Positions 18,101 to 24,892 of a DNA stretch of 64,000 nucleotides are shown in pieces; position 1 is the stretch's first letter, and each line of letters starts with the position of its first letter. Origin of the DNA: Mycobacterium asiaticum. GTDB lineage: Bacteria > Actinomycetota > Actinomycetes > Mycobacteriales > Mycobacteriaceae. The notes under the pieces are model-generated. The model worked only from the letters and a program-made list of their open reading frames with translations, was not told the DNA's origin and did not search any database. The stretch is taken from NCBI RefSeq assembly GCF_001673635.1, contig NZ_LZMH01000074.1, forward strand, positions 1-64,000, given 5' to 3'. A program made the translations under genes and the position numbers.

Positions 18101-18688
18101 GTGTCCGGGCACCCGCTCAACGGGGTGGCACACCTGCTGGCCACCCAGGTCGACACCGCCATCCCGGCGATCCTGGACGGCGACGTCCCCAACGACACCC
18201 AGGTACGCGTCGGCGGCATCCTGGCCTCGGTCAACCGGCGCGTCAACAAGAACGGGATGCCCTGGGCCTCAGCGCAATTGGAAGACCTGACCGGTGGCAT
18301 CGAGGTGATGTTCTTCCCGCACACCTACTCCAGCTACGGCGCCGACATCGCTGATGACGCGGTGGTGCTGGTCAACGCCAAGGTCGCCATTCGCGACGAC
18401 CGGATCAGCTTGATCGCCAACGAGCTTGTGGTACCCGACTTCTCCAACGCCCAGCCCAATCGGCCGCTGGCCGTCAGTCTGCCCACCCGGCAGTGCACCA
18501 TCGACAAGGTCAGCGCACTCAAGCAGGTGCTGACCCGGCACCCCGGCACGTCCCAGGTGCACCTGCGGCTGATCAGCGGGGACCGGATCACCACGCTCGA
18601 GCTCGATCAGTCGCTGCGGGTGACCCCATCGCCGGCGTTGATGGGCGATCTGAAGGAGCTGCTCGGACCGGGCTGCCTGGGCGCTTAG
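15149..18688 (+). CDS. dnaE1: DNA polymerase III alpha subunit DnaE1
   Basis: Replicative polymerase of 1179 aa, the expected size for mycobacterial DnaE1. The N-terminal PHP domain begins FVHLHNHTEYSMLDG with metal-binding His residues intact, consistent with the proofreading exonuclease activity known for mycobacterial DnaE1. The polymerase active-site acidic cluster is PDIDIDFDD (Asp417, 419, 421). A helix-hairpin-helix region and a C-terminal OB fold (VRVGGILASVNRRVNKNG) follow. It is the essential chromosomal replicase. Its TAG stop overlaps the convergent PPOX gene stop by four bases. Confidence 0.98.
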   Translation: MNQSSFVHLHNHTEYSMLDGAAKISPMLAEVERLGMPAIGMTDHGNMFGASEFYNTATKAGIKPIIGVEAYIAPASRFDTRRITWGDPSQKSDDVSGSGSYTHLTMVAENATGLRNLFKLSSLASFEGQLGKWSRMDAELVAEHAEGIIATTGCPSGEVQTRLRLGHEREALESAAKWREIFGPDNYFLELMDHGLSIEQRVREGLLDIGRKLGIPPLATNDCHYVTRDAAHNHEALLCVQTGKTLSDPNRFKFDGDGYYLKSAAEMRQLWDGQVPGACDSTLLIAERVQSYADVWTPRDRMPVFPVPEGHDQASWLHHEVMAGLKRRFPDGVGQDYIDRAEYEIKVICDKGFPAYFLIVADLINHARSVDIRVGPGRGSAAGSLVAYAMGITNIDPIPHGLLFERFLNPERPSAPDIDIDFDDRRRGEMVRYAADKWGHDRVAQVITFGTIKTKAALKDSARIHYGQPGFAIADRITKALPPPIMAKDIPLSGITDPNHERFKEAAEVRSLIETDPDVRTIYQTARGLEGLIRNAGVHACAVIMSSEPLTEAIPLWKRPQDGAIITGWDYPSCEAIGLLKMDFLGLRNLTIIGDAIENIKANRGIDLDLESVPLDDGPTYELLGRGDTLGVFQLDGGPMRDLLRRMQPTEFNDIVAVLALYRPGPMGMNAHNDYADRKNGRQPIKPIHPELEEPLREILSETYGLIVYQEQIMFIAQKVASYTMGKADALRKAMGKKKLEVLEAEYKGFYEGMTNNGFSEKAVKALWDTILPFAGYAFNKSHAAGYGLVSYWTAYLKANYPAEYMAGLLTSVGDDKDKAAVYLADCRKLGITVLPPDVNESLVNFASVGKDIRFGLGAVRNVGANVVGSLIKTRSEKGKFTDFSDYLNKIDISACNKKVTESLIKAGAFDSLNHPRKGLFLVHTDAVDSVLGTKKAEAMGQFDLFGGSDGDGAGDAVFTIKVPEDEWEDKHKLALEREMLGLYVSGHPLNGVAHLLATQVDTAIPAILDGDVPNDTQVRVGGILASVNRRVNKNGMPWASAQLEDLTGGIEVMFFPHTYSSYGADIADDAVVLVNAKVAIRDDRISLIANELVVPDFSNAQPNRPLAVSLPTRQCTIDKVSALKQVLTRHPGTSQVHLRLISGDRITTLELDQSLRVTPSPALMGDLKELLGPGCLGA

Positions 18689-19131
18689 GCGAACTCCACC
18701 CGCACAATCGCGCTGTCTGGCCACACGCCCCGGTCGCGCGCCCGTCGCAGCTTCTCCCGCAGCGGCAGATCGCGATGCACATTGGTCACGCCCGGAATCT
18801 TGAGCAGCGGCACGATATTCCACTGCCAGCCGTACCGCCGGTGCAGGATGCCGTTGGCGCGTTCGGCGTCGGGGCCCGCCAGTATCGTGGCGCGGCCGGT
18901 GACCTCCACCGCACCGGGTTGCACTCGGCCGCGGTAGTCGCAGACGGCGAGCTGCACCTCAGGGTTGTTGGCCAGCCGCTTGGTCTTGGGTCCCAGCTTC
19001 GTGCGGAACAGCAGAGCATCGCCGTCGAAGGCGAGCCAGATCGGGGTGTCGACGGGATTGCCGTCACGGCGAAAGGACCGCAGCAGGGCGTAACGGGCGT
19101 CGGTCAGCCCGGCGCGTGTAGTGGTGTGCAT
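18685..19131 (-). CDS. PPOX-class (F420- or flavin-dependent) oxidoreductase
   Basis: A 148-aa split-barrel protein of the pyridoxamine-phosphate-oxidase/F420 class. Diagnostic segments are the strand VDTPIWLAFDGDALLFRT, the cofactor-contact KLGPKTKRLANNPEVQL and VEVTGRATI, as in mycobacterial Rv2061-type enzymes. It probably reduces a small molecule with F420H2. The start MHTTTRAG at 19131 is chosen because the in-frame ATG five residues earlier sits in the operator region. It is divergent from the MerR regulator with overlapping inverted repeats between them, so the regulator probably controls it. Confidence 0.82.
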   Translation of the reverse strand: MHTTTRAGLTDARYALLRSFRRDGNPVDTPIWLAFDGDALLFRTKLGPKTKRLANNPEVQLAVCDYRGRVQPGAVEVTGRATILAGPDAERANGILHRRYGWQWNIVPLLKIPGVTNVHRDLPLREKLRRARDRGVWPDSAIVRVEFA

Positions 19132-19138
19132 GGGGCCA

Positions 19139-19168
19139 GTCAACAACTTAGAGTTGACTCGAAGTCAA
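19139..19168. promoter_or_regulatory. Nested inverted repeats in the PPOX/MerR divergent promoter
   Basis: Two overlapping inverted repeats lie in the 51-bp gap. GTCAAC (19139-19144) pairs with GTTGAC (19153-19158), and TTGACT (19154-19159) pairs with AGTCAA (19163-19168). TTGACT is also a good -35 element. An operator overlapping the promoter is how MerR-family activators work, so this is probably the site bound by the adjacent regulator. The assignment is inferred from position and symmetry. Confidence 0.6.
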
Positions 19169-19182
19169 GCCTGGAGATTCGG

Positions 19183-19557
19183 ATGCAACTGACCATCGGA
19201 GACGTCGCCCGCGACGCTGGTATCGCGGCGACCACCCTGCGCTACTACGAGCAGATCGGTCTGGTGCCCGCGCCGGAGCGCAAGGGCGGGCAGCGACGCT
19301 ACGACGACTCGATCCTGAGCCGGCTCGAGGTGATCCGCCTCTGCAAGTCGGCCGGTTTTTCGCTGGAGGAGATCCAACTGCTGTTCGCCGACGAGGCGCC
19401 CGGACGCCCGGCCTCTCGCGCTCTCGCCGAGCGAAAACTCGTCGAGATCGACGCGCAGATAGCGTCATTGGCCCGCGCGCGGGAGGTCATCGAGTGGGGG
19501 ATGCGGTGCACATGTCCGTCGATCGACGCCTGCAGCTGTGGGGTCCACCCCTGCTGA
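19183..19557 (+). CDS. MerR-family transcriptional regulator with C-terminal cysteines
   Basis: A 124-aa regulator. The N-terminal winged helix-turn-helix is typical (MQLTIGDVARDAGIAATTLR, YYEQIGL, GGQRRYDD), followed by the dimerisation helix and a Cys-rich tail CTCPSIDACSCGVHPC. The tail carries five cysteines in a SoxR/ZntR-like position, suggesting a redox cluster or metal sensor, which cannot be distinguished here. The ATG at 19183 is preferred over a very long upstream frame that is antisense to the PPOX gene. Its target is probably the divergent PPOX gene and itself. Confidence 0.9.
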   Translation: MQLTIGDVARDAGIAATTLRYYEQIGLVPAPERKGGQRRYDDSILSRLEVIRLCKSAGFSLEEIQLLFADEAPGRPASRALAERKLVEIDAQIASLARAREVIEWGMRCTCPSIDACSCGVHPC

Positions 19558-19705
19558 TGGGGACCGTTACCTGTTGAAGGGCGGGGAGCCAACGCGTTGC
19601 AAATCGGTGGGTGGTCCTGCGTCCTTCGATGATCTGTCACGACTTGCCGGCTGCCCGACCGACACCGCGCAACGGCCAGTATGTTTTCAGTGCTACCAAT
19701 AATCT

Positions 19706-19720
19706 GTTTCCGGTGATACC
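19706..19720 (+). promoter_or_regulatory. Putative shared TetR site upstream of the aldehyde dehydrogenase
   Basis: The sequence GTTTCCGGTGATACC lies about 100 bp before the aldehyde dehydrogenase start. Closely similar 15-mers occur at four other promoters of the same block (22237, 23757, 24773 and 26451). I infer that this is an operator for one or both block-encoded TetR regulators. The rest of the 262-bp gap (19558-19819) holds no gene that I can support. Confidence 0.5.
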
Positions 19721-19819
19721 ATCCGATTGTGTGACCAGATGTGCCTCGTCGAGGTGACACGCGCACCATCGGCCGTGAAGTGGTCGATGCGGATGATCGT
19801 TACTCATCGGAGGGAAGTC

Positions 19820-21265
19820 ATGGAACATATTGAGCCCGAACTGTTTATTGCTGGACAGTTCCGCTCGGCTCGGGGTATCGAACCAGTCATCGAAGCCGCG
19901 ACAGAGCGGCTGCTCGGCAAAGGGCCCAGCGCTACCGTCACTGACGTAGACGACGCGGTAGCAGCGTCCAGGAAGGCTTTCCCTGATTGGAAGGCGACTT
20001 CAGGGGCCGAGCGGTCGCGGATCCTCCAACGTCTGGCGGATGCCGTGGAGGCACGCGCCGACCACACGATCCAGCTGTGCACACGAGAGACGGGAATGCC
20101 GATCACGACCTCTCGGGCCTTTAGTAGCGCGCTCCCGGTTGCAGTGCTGCGCTACTACGCCGGCTTGGCGGCGCGCACCGATGAAGAGGATATCCGTTCA
20201 AATCCGGTCGGCCAGACAATCGTGCGGCGGGAGGCGGTGGGTGTAGTCGGCGCGGTCGTGCCATGGAACGTGCCTCAACTCCTCGGGGCAGCGAAGATCG
20301 GCCCTGCGCTGGCCGCAGGTTGCACTGTGGTACTGAAGCCATCGCCGGAGACCGCCTTGGACGCCAGGGTTTTCGGCGAAGCCGCAGTCGAAGCCGGCCT
20401 GCCGCCCGGGGTTCTCAACATCATCCCCGGTGGTGACCAAGTTGGCGCCTACTTGATCCGTCACCCGCAAATCGACAAGGTGACGTTCACCGGATCAACG
20501 AATGTCGGACGGCGGATTGCCGAAGCCTGCGGTCGCTTGTTGCGGCCGGTCACACTGGAGTTAGGTGGCAAATCAGCTGCCATCGTGCTGGAGGACGCTG
20601 ACCTGGATCGGGTGATGGAGCAGCTGCGTCTGCTGTCGTTCGGTAACAACGGCCAGCTATGCATTGCGAATTCCCGTGTCCTGGCGCCCAAGTCGCGGTA
20701 TCAAGAGGTGGTCGATGCACTGGCGGCCATGGCCCGCTCGCTGAGCATTGGCAATCCACTTGACGAAAGTGTCGATATCGGCCCGCTCGTCAGCTCACGC
20801 CAACGAAAGCGCGTCCTGGCTTACATCGAGATCGGAAAGGCGCAAGGTGGCAAGGTGGTCACCGGGGGAGGTGCACCAGCGACTCAGCGGCGCGGCTGGT
20901 ACGTCGCGCCTACAGTGTTTGCCGGTGTCCACAACCAAGCCCGCATCGCTCGCGAAGAGATTTTCGGGCCGGTCGTGTCCGTCATTCCGTATGGCTCAGA
21001 CCGAGAGGCCGTCGATATCGCGAACGATTCCGAATTCGGCTTAGGCGGCAGTGTCTTTTCGGCCGACGAAGATCGTGCGACCAATATCGCTCGGGCAGTT
21101 CAAACCGGAACCATCGGGGTCAACTACTACCACCCGGATGTCGGGTCGCCATTCGGCGGGGTGAAAAGTAGTGGCCTCGGAAGGGAATTCGGCCCCGAAG
21201 GACTAATCGCCTACCAGGCCACAAAGTCGATCTATCGGACGGCCGCACCCGCCGCGATCAGCTGA
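19820..21265 (+). CDS. NAD(P)-dependent aldehyde dehydrogenase
   Basis: A 481-aa aldehyde dehydrogenase that oxidises aldehydes to acids. The oxyanion Asn is in VVPWNVPQ, the general base Glu in VTLELGGKSA, the nucleophilic Cys in GNNGQLCIAN, and EEIFGPVVS is intact. The ATG at 19820 follows a GGAGGGAAG ribosome site; a longer frame from 19727 begins with an unconvincing segment. It is the first gene of the accessory redox block and is followed after 44 bp by a methyltransferase gene on the same strand. With the GMC oxidoreductase at the other end of the block it could take an alcohol through an aldehyde to an acid; the substrate is unknown. Confidence 0.93.
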   Translation: MEHIEPELFIAGQFRSARGIEPVIEAATERLLGKGPSATVTDVDDAVAASRKAFPDWKATSGAERSRILQRLADAVEARADHTIQLCTRETGMPITTSRAFSSALPVAVLRYYAGLAARTDEEDIRSNPVGQTIVRREAVGVVGAVVPWNVPQLLGAAKIGPALAAGCTVVLKPSPETALDARVFGEAAVEAGLPPGVLNIIPGGDQVGAYLIRHPQIDKVTFTGSTNVGRRIAEACGRLLRPVTLELGGKSAAIVLEDADLDRVMEQLRLLSFGNNGQLCIANSRVLAPKSRYQEVVDALAAMARSLSIGNPLDESVDIGPLVSSRQRKRVLAYIEIGKAQGGKVVTGGGAPATQRRGWYVAPTVFAGVHNQARIAREEIFGPVVSVIPYGSDREAVDIANDSEFGLGGSVFSADEDRATNIARAVQTGTIGVNYYHPDVGSPFGGVKSSGLGREFGPEGLIAYQATKSIYRTAAPAAIS

Positions 21266-21309
21266 CGACCGAACGACATTTATCAATGCCAAGCTCTGAG
21301 GAGGGACAT

Positions 21310-22215
21310 ATGACACGCACGGGTTACGACAGTTGGGACTTGCGAACAGGAGTCGGTACCACTGCCACGATGGTGGCCACGGCGCGGGCGGTGGCGACGA
21401 AACAGCTGGGCGGAGTCATCGACGATCCGTTTGCGGAACTGCTCGTCCGCGCGGTCGGCACCGATCTGTTTACCCAAATCATCGACGGCGTAGTTGATTT
21501 CAAAGATATCGGAGCTGGGTGGTTCCCCTTTTTCTTCGGAATCCGGGCGCGCGCATTCGATGACTATCTGGTCGAGGCTTGTCAGGGCGGGATTAGCCAA
21601 GTGGTGATCTTGGCGTCGGGCTTGGACTCCCGCGCCTTGCGCTTGGCGTGGCCTTCCGCGACCACGGTCTACGAGATCGATCAACCGGAAGTGATTAATT
21701 GGAAGCGCAACGTGTTGGTGAATCTCGGGCAAGAACCGTCAGTGCGACACCGAACCGTAGGAATCGATCTGCGGCAGGATTGGCCGGCAGCGCTACTCGG
21801 GGCCGGATTTGATGCCTCGAAGCCTACCGCCTGGGTAGTCGAGGGTCTCTTTGTCGGGTATCTGCCTCCCGCGGGACAGGACAGAATTCTCAACGCAATC
21901 ACCGCACTGAGCGCACCAAACAGCCGCATTGCCGCCGATCACTTCATACAGCGAGACGATGTGGTCGGCAACGTCCTTGATCGACTGCACGACTTATGGC
22001 GCCAACATGACCCTAACATCAGTCTGCGCCGCTTGACCTTTCCTGGCGTGCGTCAAGACCCGGCAGTGCATCTGGCAATGCGCGGATGGAACACTCGAAA
22101 TGCTCGCCTGGCAGATCTTCTCGGTTCCTATCGGCTTTCTGTGCACAACGTGCCGCTGCTACCTGACAGCGCGGAGTACTTGCGCTTCCTGACGGGGGTA
22201 CTTGTTCCAAACTGA
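21310..22215 (+). CDS. Mycobacterial SAM-dependent methyltransferase (leucine carboxyl methyltransferase-like)
   Basis: A 301-aa member of the large mycobacterial family of putative SAM methyltransferases related to PPM/LCM enzymes. Recognisable segments are the N-terminal SWDLRTGVGTTATMVA, the SAM loop VVILASGLDSRALRLAWP and the acidic VYEIDQPEV. The family has many paralogues in mycobacteria, mostly of unknown substrate. The ATG at 21310 follows GAGGAGGGACAT. It probably shares a transcript with the aldehyde dehydrogenase and so may modify that pathway's substrate or product. Confidence 0.9.
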   Translation: MTRTGYDSWDLRTGVGTTATMVATARAVATKQLGGVIDDPFAELLVRAVGTDLFTQIIDGVVDFKDIGAGWFPFFFGIRARAFDDYLVEACQGGISQVVILASGLDSRALRLAWPSATTVYEIDQPEVINWKRNVLVNLGQEPSVRHRTVGIDLRQDWPAALLGAGFDASKPTAWVVEGLFVGYLPPAGQDRILNAITALSAPNSRIAADHFIQRDDVVGNVLDRLHDLWRQHDPNISLRRLTFPGVRQDPAVHLAMRGWNTRNARLADLLGSYRLSVHNVPLLPDSAEYLRFLTGVLVPN

Positions 22216-22236
22216 TCGCGCTGGAAACGATTCGAC

Positions 22237-22251
22237 AATATCATTGGAAAC
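22237..22251 (-). promoter_or_regulatory. Putative TetR site abutting the first TetR start codon
   Basis: Read on the minus strand this is GTTTCCAATGATATT, two bases upstream of the ATG at 22254. A second GGAAAC lies 23 bp upstream (22223). The position leaves no room for a ribosome site, so the transcript may be leaderless and the site would block transcription directly. Autoregulation by this TetR is inferred from position and from the match to the other block operators. Confidence 0.5.
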
Positions 22252-22253
22252 AT

Positions 22254-22976
22254 ATGAGCATACCGCAGCCATCGGAGGCATCGCCTACATCGGAACCCAT
22301 ACTGCAGGCAGCAGCAGAACTCATGCGTGTCGACGGTATCGACGGACTGTCCACCCGGGCCGTCGCTATTGCCGCGGGTGTGCAGCCGCCAGTCATCTAT
22401 CGCCAGTTTGGTAACAAGAACCGACTTCTCGATGCGGTGACACTTTTCGTCTTCGAGAAGTACATTGCGGAAAAGCGACGGTTGATCGCAACGTGCCCCG
22501 ACCCCCTTCGCGAGCTCAAGCAATTGTGGGACTTGCACGTGGATTTCGGATTGACGAATCCGGATTGTTATCTGCTTGCTTATGTGTACTCGGGTCGAAC
22601 CACGGCATCGGCTTGCGCGGCCCAATCGTTCGACCTATTGCGAGAGGTTGTCGCTCAGTTGGGAAGTGAAGGCCGGCTGCGAATGAGCGTCGAAAGGGCG
22701 ACCGCTCTCCTTCGCTCGTCCGCTAAAGGTGTCGTGCTCACGCTGATAGCATTGCCTCCCCAGGAGCGGGATCTTCAGGTCTCGCACATCATGCGGGACA
22801 ATACGCTGGCCCAGATCACATATGACGAGCCCGAGCTGGTGGCCAGGCTTTCCGATATCTCGGCCCGCGCCGACGAGTTGCGTCAGCGGCTCCGTCACTA
22901 CCGCAACTGCAGGCTGACATCGGCGGAACGCGCGCTCTTGGCTGAATGGTTACATCGGCTGGCCGACGACGCTTAG
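22254..22976 (+). CDS. TetR-family regulator, first of a paralogous pair
   Basis: A 240-aa TetR protein. The helix-turn-helix is STRAVAIAAGVQPPVIYRQF (about residues 38-57), followed by an all-helical ligand domain. It is clearly paralogous to the gene at 24014-24772: the recognition helix GVQPPVIYR is identical, and segments such as LGSEGRLRMSV and TSAERALLAEW recur there. It follows the methyltransferase on the same strand but has its own operator-like promoter. It probably represses genes of this block through the shared sites. Confidence 0.92.
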   Translation: MSIPQPSEASPTSEPILQAAAELMRVDGIDGLSTRAVAIAAGVQPPVIYRQFGNKNRLLDAVTLFVFEKYIAEKRRLIATCPDPLRELKQLWDLHVDFGLTNPDCYLLAYVYSGRTTASACAAQSFDLLREVVAQLGSEGRLRMSVERATALLRSSAKGVVLTLIALPPQERDLQVSHIMRDNTLAQITYDEPELVARLSDISARADELRQRLRHYRNCRLTSAERALLAEWLHRLADDA

Positions 22977-23084
22977 CGCGTTAGGCGCCGCCGTTGCGTG
23001 CCCGGCGTGCGCACCGGCGGGCTCGGGTCACAATGGCGGCTTCGAATCGAATCGAAATGCCGGCTTCGGATCGAATTGCAGTGG

Positions 23085-23735
23085 CTACCAGGTGTTCCAA
23101 TGTGTGAGATGGGCAGCGGGTATGCGCTCGGCGCGCCGAAAGCCGGTGCCTATCGTGTAAGCGATCGGAATCAACCCGCCCTGGCTGTAGCTCTCGTAGG
23201 GGATCTCCAGGATCTCCGCAGCCCGCTTCTCACCGTCTCCGCTGAGGTGGAACGTCGTCCAGGCGGAGCCGAGGCCGCGAGACCGCAGCGCCAGCATGAA
23301 GCTCCAAACTGCGGGCAACAGAGATCCCCAGAAAGCGGCCGTGCCACCTGGGATGTGATCGACATTCTCCGGACGGCCTGCTAGGCAGGGGACGAGCAAC
23401 ACCGGCACCTCGTGCAGATGTTTGCTGAGGTATTTACCCGAACGGATATTCGCAGAGATTCGTTTGTCGCTCGCGTCGCCGTGGGGTGACTCGCCCAGGG
23501 CATCAATGTATGGGTCTGCCACCGACCGGTAAATTTCGGCAAGCGAATACCTCTTGTCGACATCATCAACGAAAACCCATTGCCACCCTTGCGAATTGGC
23601 TCCCGTCGGCGCCTGCAGTGCAAGATCCAGGCACTCCATGAGGATCTGGCGCGGAACCGGCCTGCGCAGGTCCAGTCGTCTGCGCACGGCGCGGGTGGTC
23701 GTCAGTGCCTGATCAACAGAAAGATCGCAGCTCAC
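23085..23735 (-). CDS. Nitroreductase-family FMN oxidoreductase
   Basis: A 216-aa nitroreductase-fold protein. Characteristic segments are TTRAVRRRLD near the N-terminus (FMN phosphate contact), ALQAPTGANSQGWQW, AFWGSLLPAVWSFMLALRSR and LGSAWTTFHL. These enzymes reduce nitro groups, quinones or enoates with NAD(P)H. It is transcribed away from a strong inverted repeat at 23753-23798 and belongs to the TetR-framed redox block. The gap upstream of its stop (22977-23084) holds two imperfect direct copies of GGCTTCG(A/G)ATCGAAT and no gene. Confidence 0.9.
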   Translation of the reverse strand: MSCDLSVDQALTTTRAVRRRLDLRRPVPRQILMECLDLALQAPTGANSQGWQWVFVDDVDKRYSLAEIYRSVADPYIDALGESPHGDASDKRISANIRSGKYLSKHLHEVPVLLVPCLAGRPENVDHIPGGTAAFWGSLLPAVWSFMLALRSRGLGSAWTTFHLSGDGEKRAAEILEIPYESYSQGGLIPIAYTIGTGFRRAERIPAAHLTHWNTW

Positions 23736-23752
23736 GACCCGAGGCTACTCCA

Positions 23753-23798
23753 GTGTGTTTCCGATGTAAACAGTGATATGATAACGATGGAAACACAC
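23753..23798. promoter_or_regulatory. Inverted repeat operator upstream of the nitroreductase gene
   Basis: A perfect 10-bp inverted repeat pairs GTGTGTTTCC (23753-23762) with GGAAACACAC (23789-23798), separated by 26 bp. The left arm runs into GTTTCCGATGTAAAC and the right half contains TGATAACGATGG, both variants of the block-wide motif. It is 18 bp upstream of the nitroreductase start. The remainder of the 278-bp gap to the second TetR gene contains no gene I can support. Confidence 0.6.
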
Positions 23799-24013
23799 CG
23801 CGCGAAGGAAATCGGACATTGCCAGAATCGCTCAGGACCGCGACCGGAACGCCGACGCCGCGAAATCACCGGTGTCTCGGGTCTCTCGGTTCGTCGGCAG
23901 GTAGGCCGACGGCCTCGCCAATGTGGCACTGCGAGGCGGTATTCGCCTTCTGGATCCTGCGGATCGTCGTCTACAGCCGGCGTGCGCCATGGCCGAGGAT
24001 TAGGGTGTGGGCG

Positions 24014-24772
24014 TCACGTGTTTCGGTCGGCCAGGCGGACAAGCCATTCCAGCAACAAGTCGCGTTCCGCGGTTGTCAGGGGCGTGTCTTCGGCGCGACG
24101 AACCGTCTCTCGCAGCGCGACAGCGCGTGCGGTCAGAGCCGAGGACTTCGCCGCGGTCGCGCCCTTGATATTGACGATCGCTGACAGCACATTGTCTCTG
24201 GCCAGATTGGACAGCTGCATATCCCGGTTATCGGGAGATTCGGAGATGAGGGTCAGAACGATACCCACGCCGGCGGCATGGAAGAGCTTGGTCGCGCGGT
24301 CCACGCTCATACGCAATCGGCCCTCATCCCCGAGTCGAGCTATGGTTTGCTCCAACAGCTTGAAGGTCTCGGCCGCACCGGAAGTCGGTGCGCCTGGACG
24401 AGATTGCACGAAAGTCAGGACGTAGGTATCAGGATGCGCGAGCCCGAACTCGACGTGCGCATCCCATACCTGCCGAAGGTCTTCGACGGTATCGCCCGAC
24501 GCGCGCAACAAACGGCGACGTTTGTCGCGCAGGTAATCCCCTAACACGTAGTGTGAAACCGCGTCCAGCAGTTCGTCTTTTCCCCCGAATTCCCGATAAA
24601 TGACGGGTGGCTGGACCCCTGCTGCGGTCGCGACCGCGCGGGTGGAAACCGCATCGATGCCGCCCGTGCGCAGTAGCTCCGCCGCAGCCTGCAGCACCTT
24701 CTCGGAACGAGTCGGGGGCAAGGCGTCGACGCCCGTCCGGGGAGACCTGCGGCGTCTCGTCTGCTCTGGCAT
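24014..24772 (-). CDS. TetR-family regulator, second of a paralogous pair
   Basis: A 252-aa TetR protein with an Arg-rich N-terminal extension and the helix-turn-helix STRAVATAAGVQPPVIYREF. It is paralogous to the regulator at 22254-22976 along its whole length. The identical recognition helix predicts that the two bind the same DNA sites. Its ATG directly abuts the operator-like GTTAACGATGATATC, again leaving no ribosome site, so a leaderless autoregulated transcript is likely. It ends in the gap shared with the nitroreductase promoter. Confidence 0.92.
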   Translation of the reverse strand: MPEQTRRRRSPRTGVDALPPTRSEKVLQAAAELLRTGGIDAVSTRAVATAAGVQPPVIYREFGGKDELLDAVSHYVLGDYLRDKRRRLLRASGDTVEDLRQVWDAHVEFGLAHPDTYVLTFVQSRPGAPTSGAAETFKLLEQTIARLGDEGRLRMSVDRATKLFHAAGVGIVLTLISESPDNRDMQLSNLARDNVLSAIVNIKGATAAKSSALTARAVALRETVRRAEDTPLTTAERDLLLEWLVRLADRNT

Positions 24773-24787
24773 GTTAACGATGATATC
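24773..24787 (+). promoter_or_regulatory. Putative TetR site abutting the second TetR start codon
   Basis: GTTAACGATGATATC begins at the base next to the start codon of the minus-strand TetR gene. It matches the motif found at the other promoters of the block (CG(A/G)TGATA core). The 120-bp gap to the GMC oxidoreductase stop contains nothing else recognisable. Confidence 0.45.
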
Positions 24788-24892
24788 GCTGACCCGCTAT
24801 CGCGCATGTATGACGCGGTGCTCGGTTTTGACTGAGGGTTTTCGGGCGGTCGTTGAAGTACTGCGGCGGGGTGAGGATCTGCGTTCGGATGC

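Noticed and set aside
15935..18133. 732-residue open frame antisense to dnaE1
   Set aside because: Typical of high-GC coding DNA, where the antisense frame stays open by codon bias; no domain signature and dnaE1 is unambiguous.
23819..24184. Reading frame between the nitroreductase and the second TetR gene
   Set aside because: It is antisense to the TetR 3' end, has no recognisable domain, and starts inside the operator region.
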